NCBI GenBank assembly: GCA_900550185.1
Contig: URRN01000069.1
Location: 1 to 9,858, forward strand
Direction of reading: 5' to 3'
Origin: an uncultured Collinsella sp.
GTDB taxonomy: Bacteria > Actinomycetota > Coriobacteriia > Coriobacteriales > Coriobacteriaceae
DNA length: 9,858 nt
Shown here piece by piece: positions 5,777 through 9,858 of the stretch. A program made the position numbers and the translations under genes. Position 1 is the stretch's first letter; every line of letters starts with the position of its first letter. Below the pieces are notes generated by a model. The model was not told the origin of the DNA and made no database searches. It saw only the letters and a program-made list of their open reading frames with translations.

Positions 5777-7240
5777 ATGACGAAGACCAAGGCACAGCAA
5801 ATTATGGCGGCAACCGAGGTTCGCGCGGCAGACGACGTCACCGCGGCCATCCAGGATATCGCCGCCGAGTTTGAACCCTACATCATCAAGCAGCGCCGGC
5901 ACTTCCATAAGCACCCGGAGTTGAGCCTTGCCGAGGAGCGCACGACTTCCGACATCGCCAACCAGCTCGACGCCATGAATATCCCCTACGAGCGTCCGCT
6001 CAAGACGGGCCTGGTGGCGACGCTTCGCGGCACCGCGCCGGATGCCTACCGCGAGGACGGCACGCCGCGCCGCCGCATCCTGCTGCGCGCCGACATCGAC
6101 GCCCTGCCTGTCACCGAGCAGACCGGCGAGGAGTTCGCCAGCGTCAACGAGGGCTGCATGCACGCCTGCGGTCACGACTGCCATATCGCCATGATGCTCG
6201 GCACGCTGCAGATTCTGCGCCACATGACCGATGACATCCACGGCGAGATTCGCATCGTATTCCAGCCCAGCGAGGAAAATGGCCAGGGCGCCAAGCTCAT
6301 GATCGGCACGGGTGTGCTCGATGGCGTCGACGGCGCCTACGCCGCGCACATCTGGAGCGAGGTCGACGCCGGCACCGTAAGCTGCGAGCCCGGCCCGCGC
6401 ATGGCAAACACCGACTGGTTCCGCATCGACGTCCGCGGCACCTCGTGCCATGGCGCCATGCCCCAGCGCGGCCACGACGCCGTTATGGTTGCGGCAGAGA
6501 TCGTCAACGCCCTGCAGACCATCGTCTCGCGCGAGATTAGCCCCTACGAACCCGCCGTCATCACCGTCGGCGAACTGCATGGCGGCACCGCGCGCAACGT
6601 TATCGCCGGCACGGCGTACCTCGCCGGCACGGTTCGCACCTATGGCGACAAGACGCATGAGGAGATGCCCGAGCTTATGCGCCGCATCGTGGAGCACACC
6701 GCAGCAGCGCTAGGCGCCGAGGCCGAACTCACCGACTACACCATCGCCAACTACAAGGTCGAAAACGATGCCGCCTCGAGCGAGCGCTGCCGCCAAGCTG
6801 TGCTCAAGTGCCTGGGCCCCGCAGGCGAGGGCCATTACCGCGGCACGCTTTCGGGCGAGGACTTCTCGGAGTACCTGCGTCGCGTACCAGGCGTGCTCGC
6901 CTTTGTCGGCGCGCGCAATCCCCAGATCGGCGCCACCTATGCCCAGCACTCCTGCTTCTATAAGATCGACGAGAGCGTGCTCGCCAAGGGCTCCATGGTA
7001 GCCGCTCAGTATGCCATCGACTTTTTGGCCGAGCCCACGCAAGAAGAGCTCGACGGCCCCACGATCGCCGCGGTTGCCGAGACCAATCCCGACCTGGCAG
7101 CCAAGCTGCGCTCCGCCAAGGCAACGGCCGCCGAGGCCCGCGACGCCATGCACGACGCCCGCACCGCCCGCCATGCCGCAATCAAGGGCATCCACGATGC
7201 CCGTGCCGCCGCTCGCCACGATGAGAAGCACGGCGAGTAG
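5777..7240 (+). CDS. M20 family amidohydrolase/peptidase (N-acyl amino acid hydrolase type) with C-terminal tail
   Basis: A 487-residue cytosolic zinc hydrolase of the M20D type, which releases amino acids from N-acyl or short peptide conjugates; the substrate here is unknown. Motifs in order: HFHKHPELS (42-50), RADIDALPV (104-112), the metal site HACGHDCH (129-136, Cys131 and His133), PSEENGQGA (164-172, catalytic/metal Glu pair), HIWSE (191-195), the dimerisation-domain CHGAMPQRGHDAV (224-236), GTLSGEDFSEYL (356-367) and the last metal ligand His391. The core ends near residue 418. A further 70 residues, rich in Ala, Arg, Asp and His with three HDAR or RHDE-like units, form a predicted helical tail not typical of the family. 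The start is set by AAGGAG at 5761-5766. It is divergent from the Amidohydrolase_3 gene and ends at a bidirectional terminator. Confidence 0.95.
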   Translation: MTKTKAQQIMAATEVRAADDVTAAIQDIAAEFEPYIIKQRRHFHKHPELSLAEERTTSDIANQLDAMNIPYERPLKTGLVATLRGTAPDAYREDGTPRRRILLRADIDALPVTEQTGEEFASVNEGCMHACGHDCHIAMMLGTLQILRHMTDDIHGEIRIVFQPSEENGQGAKLMIGTGVLDGVDGAYAAHIWSEVDAGTVSCEPGPRMANTDWFRIDVRGTSCHGAMPQRGHDAVMVAAEIVNALQTIVSREISPYEPAVITVGELHGGTARNVIAGTAYLAGTVRTYGDKTHEEMPELMRRIVEHTAAALGAEAELTDYTIANYKVENDAASSERCRQAVLKCLGPAGEGHYRGTLSGEDFSEYLRRVPGVLAFVGARNPQIGATYAQHSCFYKIDESVLAKGSMVAAQYAIDFLAEPTQEELDGPTIAAVAETNPDLAAKLRSAKATAAEARDAMHDARTARHAAIKGIHDARAAARHDEKHGE

Positions 7241-7275
7241 CCGTCACGCCCACCTATAACAACCTGGCTATAGCA

Positions 7276-7314
7276 AAGCGGGGGCGAACGTTATCTCAAC
7301 GTTCGCCCCCGCTT
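7276..7314. terminator. Bidirectional terminator between convergent genes
   Basis: AAGCGGGGGCGAACGTT (7276-7292) pairs perfectly with 7298-7314 over 17 bp around a 5-nt loop. It lies 35 bp after the M20 stop and 32 bp after the DUF2752 stop on the other strand. The T-runs are short on both sides, but stem strength and position support termination in both directions. Confidence 0.8.
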
Positions 7315-7346
7315 ATGTGTCGACCGCTTTTCTAGCGCGTCCTCCG

Positions 7347-7883
7347 TCACGACAAGTAAGAGCGAAGGATGGCGAGCCAGCGTGGGGTTTCGAGGTGAAT
7401 GATATCGGTGGGGACTCCGGCGGGCGCATGGCCGCCAAAGAGCAGGCCCGCGTCTGCCGGGTTGATAAGGCGCACGATCCATACGGCAACGACCAGCACG
7501 CACAGAACAACAACCGCAATGTCGATGCCGCGCTTTAGCTTGCTCGACGTCACCTCCTCGCGCACGAACGCGAGCACAAACGCAATCGGCACCACCCAAA
7601 ACAGCGGATGGTAGGCAAAGGCCGCCGCAAAATCGAGGCGCAGTGCTGCCAGCCAGGCCCTCGTCATGCCACATCCCGGACAGGGAATGCCCGTCATCAG
7701 GCGAAACACGCAGCCAATATCGAGCAGGTAGAGTACGAACCAGGCGACAAAGAGCACACCGATGCAAGAAAGAGTGCGGCGAATGAGTTCCGCCGCGCCC
7801 TTATGTCCCTGGGAGCTGTTCACGCCGCTCTTATCGTTAGGCACGAGCGCCAAGACGGACGTTGTAAGCCGTTGCCATGGCAT
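7347..7883 (-). CDS. DUF2752 domain membrane protein
   Basis: A small membrane protein of up to 178 residues with the DUF2752 signature GIPCPGCGMTRAW at about residues 65-77, a conserved Cys-Pro-x-Cys-Gly motif with unknown function. Hydrophobic segments lie at about 39-57, 91-107 and 120-138. The segment before the Cys motif and the following LRLDFAAAFAYHPLFW are typical of the family. The start is uncertain. ATG at 7883 overlaps the upstream gene by 47 bp and has no ribosome binding site. GTG at 7844 overlaps by 8 bp, and GTG at 7823 lies just after the upstream stop with a weak AAGAG before it. Either way translation is probably coupled to the zinc-ribbon gene. It ends at the bidirectional terminator. 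The function is not known for the family. Confidence 0.87.
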   Translation of the reverse strand: MPWQRLTTSVLALVPNDKSGVNSSQGHKGAAELIRRTLSCIGVLFVAWFVLYLLDIGCVFRLMTGIPCPGCGMTRAWLAALRLDFAAAFAYHPLFWVVPIAFVLAFVREEVTSSKLKRGIDIAVVVLCVLVVAVWIVRLINPADAGLLFGGHAPAGVPTDIIHLETPRWLAILRSYLS

Positions 7884-8520
7884 TGGTATTCTTGATGATG
7901 ATGTTCATGGCAAAGATGGGACCAAGACCGCACAGCAGCGCGCCGACAATCTGCCACATAAGAACGGTGGTGCCGTTCTCCTGGAACATCAGGCCATAGC
8001 GAGGAGCATTAGCCTGCAGGCGGTTACCGATCTTGTAGTACCAGTAGAGTCCGTAGAAGCCGCAGGTCACAAACGACAGCAGGATGAATGCCGCCAGACC
8101 CGGCGTGGAATCGCCGTCGTCCTGGCACATGACATTGATGTCGCGGGCGAGGCAATAGAGGAAGTAATACGAATAGATGCCGCAGGTCACGATGGAAAGC
8201 AGGAGCCAGCCGATCACGCCACGGTCGGTCTTAATCGGAGCATAGCCCATCGGAGCAGGTGCAGGCTGCTGAGCATACTGCTGCTGGCCGGCGTACTGCT
8301 GCTGCCCGGCGTACTGCTGCTGAGGCTGGGGCTGAACTGCCTGAACCGGAGTGGGCTGAATCTGCGTGGGCTGCGGAGCAGGCTGGGGCTGAGGTGCAGG
8401 CTGGGGCTGAGGTGCAGGCTGCGGAGCAGGAGCAGCGGAAGCGGCACCGACGGCAGAACCGCAGACGGGGCAGAATTTGGCATCATCCGAAATGGGAGAA
8501 CCACAAGTGGGACAGAACAT
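7837..8520 (-). CDS. Zinc-ribbon, Pro/Gln-rich linker and DUF4234-like membrane protein
   Basis: A 227-residue protein in three parts. Residues 3-21 form a zinc ribbon with Cys3, Cys6, Cys17 and Cys20 in two CPxCG knuckles. Residues 25-97 are a disordered linker of PAPQPQ repeats and three YAGQQQ-like units. Residues 101-206 hold three predicted membrane helices resembling DUF4234, with the typical TCGIY and TCGFYGLYWYY motifs. The first two helices look like copies of each other: LLSIVTCGIY at 107-116 and LLSFVTCGFY at 147-156. The start at 8520 is supported by AAAGGAGA. The gene is the first of a likely two-gene unit with DUF2752. The zinc ribbon probably faces the cytosol. No specific function can be assigned. 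Confidence 0.92.
   Translation of the reverse strand: MFCPTCGSPISDDAKFCPVCGSAVGAASAAPAPQPAPQPQPAPQPQPAPQPTQIQPTPVQAVQPQPQQQYAGQQQYAGQQQYAQQPAPAPMGYAPIKTDRGVIGWLLLSIVTCGIYSYYFLYCLARDINVMCQDDGDSTPGLAAFILLSFVTCGFYGLYWYYKIGNRLQANAPRYGLMFQENGTTVLMWQIVGALLCGLGPIFAMNIIIKNTNAMATAYNVRLGARA
8272..8413. repeat. Short tandem 18-bp repeats inside the zinc-ribbon gene linker
   Basis: CCGGCGTACTGCTGCTG recurs at 8288-8304 and 8306-8322, with a diverged third unit near 8272. A second 18-bp unit, GCAGGCTGGGGCTGAGGT, occurs at 8378-8395 and 8396-8413. They encode six-residue YAGQQQ and PAPQPQ units. The copy number could vary by slippage or recombination without shifting the frame. Confidence 0.85.
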
Positions 8521-8537
8521 AAGCTTCTCCTTTTCCT

Positions 8538-8554
8538 AAGGCGTTGCACGCCTT
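8538..8554 (-). promoter_or_regulatory. Hairpin in the leader of the zinc-ribbon gene
   Basis: AAGGCGT, 3 nt and ACGCCTT form a perfect 7-bp inverted repeat a few nt upstream of the gene's AAAGGAGA. Its placement resembles the hairpin before the groES ribosome binding site. It may stabilise the mRNA end; the role is inferred. Confidence 0.5.
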
Positions 8555-8595
8555 CAAACCTTACACGACTATGTTCTCAACAATAGCCGCGACGT

Positions 8596-8607
8596 TGTTG
8601 CGCAACA
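8596..8607. promoter_or_regulatory. 12-bp perfect palindrome, candidate operator
   Basis: TGTTGCGCAACA is its own reverse complement. It lies about 76 bp upstream of the zinc-ribbon gene and downstream of the previous terminator, where a promoter is expected. I could not find a convincing -35/-10 pair, so the link to transcription is tentative. Confidence 0.4.
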
Positions 8608-8670
8608 TTGACCAATTTCCGAGAATTTTTGCTGCAACCGTTTTCCCAGGCATTTTCTTGCTTCCGCAGT

Positions 8671-8708
8671 AGAAAAAGGCGCCCCGGGCTCAGTTGCCCA
8701 GGGCGCCT
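8671..8708 (-). terminator. Intrinsic terminator of the DUF4013-like gene
   Basis: On the minus strand a 13-bp stem (AGGCGCCC paired with GGGCGCCT, then a G-U pair and GGGC/GCCC) with a 6-nt loop is followed directly by TTTTTCT. This is a canonical intrinsic terminator, 8 nt after the gene's stop codon. It separates the DUF4013-like gene from the downstream zinc-ribbon gene, so that gene probably has its own promoter. Confidence 0.9.
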
Positions 8709-8715
8709 CGACCGA

Positions 8716-9855
8716 CTATTCGGTTTGATTGTTTTCGGCAGCAGGATTATCGCCCGGCTCATCCGCCGGCGTGGCAACGGCATCCCAATCGGGCTCCGCA
8801 GGCGTCGCCTCGGACGCCGGTGCGGGGACAGGAGCAGGTGCCGGGGCAGGGGCAGGCGCAGGGGCAGCACCAGTGGCGGCCGTGGGATTGAACCCCGCAG
8901 GAGCAGGCTTCTTCTCACCCGGGAGCACAAACGTCAGGACATCGTCGGCATCCTCATCGACCCACTCGCTGGCATGACGTGCCGCCCAATAGCCAACGGC
9001 GCGATACTTGAGCATCTTGCCAAACACAGTCAGGAACACCGTGACAAAGGCAATGATCATCAAGAACAGAATGAGCGTGATGCCGCCGCCCTCGATGATT
9101 GCCTCAAGACCCGTGGGGCGATAGTAATAGCTATACATACCAAACGTAGCAATGGCGCCGAAGATGGCGGTGAAGATCCACGTGATGATGTGCGACACGA
9201 TGCCCGTCAAAAACTCGGGGAGAATCGATGCGCAGAACAACTTGCCCAGGTTGGCCTTATAGGACTTCCAAACCTTCTCAAGCGAGAACGCGCTCTCCAC
9301 GCGCCCGACGACGGCAAAGTGCATCACGGCAGCATCACCAAACATCTTAAAGAAGATGCCCAGTACCACCGACACGATCATGGCAAAGACGAGCAGGCCC
9401 ATCGAGCCGAAGAGTGCGGCCTCGAGACCGCTCGAACCGGAGTAATAGTACGAGCCGACGGCACCGATCACGACGCTCTCGATAGCCGAGAAGATCACGC
9501 CGATCACTGGGATAATGGCAACGAACTCGAGCACACCGGTAATGACGGACGAGAAGATACCCAGGCCAAACGAGGTCGAGCGCAGCAGCGGACGCTCCAT
9601 GCCGTTATCATCCTTGAGCGACAGGTCACGACCCCACTCGATAGCAAAGCCCGCGCCGCACACGCTTGCCACGTACGCGAGCAAAAAGCCAATGGCCGCC
9701 GCGATGCCACCGATAACGGGGATAAACAGCACCAGCACCGAGACAACACAGATCAGCGCCGGCAAAAAGGCGATCTGGCATACGCGAACCAAGGCACCGG
9801 GAACCTTGAGCATGTCGTTGAAGGCCTGAGCCATGCAACCCTTGGGCACGTTCAT
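8716..9855 (-). CDS. DUF4013-like polytopic membrane protein with Ala-Pro tail (5' end possibly cut)
   Basis: A protein of at least 379 residues with about six to eight membrane segments between residues 25 and 290 and a disordered acidic tail. Its layout, with paired hydrophobic segments and the AVMHFAVVGRVESAF stretch (176-190), suits the DUF4013 family, whose function is unknown. The tail has an Ala-Pro repeat at about 329-347 and ends in an acidic, Asp/Glu-rich stretch. An internal duplication is visible: residues 135-185 and 242-293 share SYYY, a Gly-Leu-Glu-Ala step, a long hydrophobic run and an FG-x-A-V ending. The first ATG, at 9855, lies 3 nt from the window edge, and the frame stays open to the edge, so the true start may be upstream. 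ATG at 9834 (Met8) is another candidate. DUF4013 assignment is moderate; membrane nature is certain. Confidence 0.8.
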   Translation of the reverse strand: MNVPKGCMAQAFNDMLKVPGALVRVCQIAFLPALICVVSVLVLFIPVIGGIAAAIGFLLAYVASVCGAGFAIEWGRDLSLKDDNGMERPLLRSTSFGLGIFSSVITGVLEFVAIIPVIGVIFSAIESVVIGAVGSYYYSGSSGLEAALFGSMGLLVFAMIVSVVLGIFFKMFGDAAVMHFAVVGRVESAFSLEKVWKSYKANLGKLFCASILPEFLTGIVSHIITWIFTAIFGAIATFGMYSYYYRPTGLEAIIEGGGITLILFLMIIAFVTVFLTVFGKMLKYRAVGYWAARHASEWVDEDADDVLTFVLPGEKKPAPAGFNPTAATGAAPAPAPAPAPAPVPAPASEATPAEPDWDAVATPADEPGDNPAAENNQTE

Positions 9856-9858
9856 AGC

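Noticed and set aside
5609..6697. Long upstream extension of the Amidohydrolase_3 frame
   Set aside because: It runs antisense through the well-supported M20 gene, has no family similarity, and a suitable start with ribosome binding site exists at 5608.
8272..8413. Possible CRISPR-like array
   Set aside because: The 18-bp units are contiguous, have no spacers, and encode in-frame six-residue repeats.
8259..8522. Plus-strand Ala/Glu-rich frame opposite the zinc-ribbon gene
   Set aside because: Its composition is a by-product of the Pro/Gln repeat codons on the real coding strand.

Overview
The window looks like chromosomal DNA from a GC-rich, Gram-positive gut actinobacterium of the class Coriobacteriia, most likely Collinsella or a close relative. 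This rests on the GroEL/GroES sequence style, the strong AAAGGAGG-type ribosome binding sites and the general base composition. No search was run, so the genus is an inference. All real genes are on the minus strand except the M20 peptidase gene at 5777-7240.

Left part (1-1171): a riboflavin-transporter S component (RibU family) preceded by a clear FMN riboswitch and a promoter, so riboflavin uptake is probably shut down by FMN. Between this unit and groEL lies a 145-bp, almost perfect giant inverted repeat (1001-1145).

Chaperonin operon (1172-about 3400): groES then groEL, transcribed leftwards. The region upstream of groES is dense with symmetric sequence: a small hairpin beside the groES ribosome binding site, an A/T palindrome, a degenerate CIRCE-like repeat and a 15-bp inverted repeat. 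About 420 bp with no convincing gene follow (3400-3820), then a strong GC hairpin and an intrinsic terminator.

Hydrolase pair (3971-7240): a minus-strand Amidohydrolase_3 (YtcJ-like) gene and a plus-strand M20 amidohydrolase/peptidase gene diverge from a 168-bp intergenic region. The M20 protein has an unusual Ala/Arg/His-rich C-terminal tail. A bidirectional terminator separates it from the next gene.

Membrane-protein group (7347-9855): three minus-strand genes for uncharacterised membrane proteins: a DUF4013-like polytopic protein with an Ala-Pro tail, a zinc-ribbon/Pro-Gln linker/DUF4234-like protein, and a DUF2752 protein. The first ends in an intrinsic terminator, and the last two overlap and are probably co-translated. 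Their shared job is unknown.

I did not find a complete, clearly novel system. The most interesting signals are the giant hairpin after groEL, the symmetric elements upstream of groES, and the three-gene membrane group with internal duplications in two of its proteins. No tRNA, rRNA, transposase or CRISPR array was seen.
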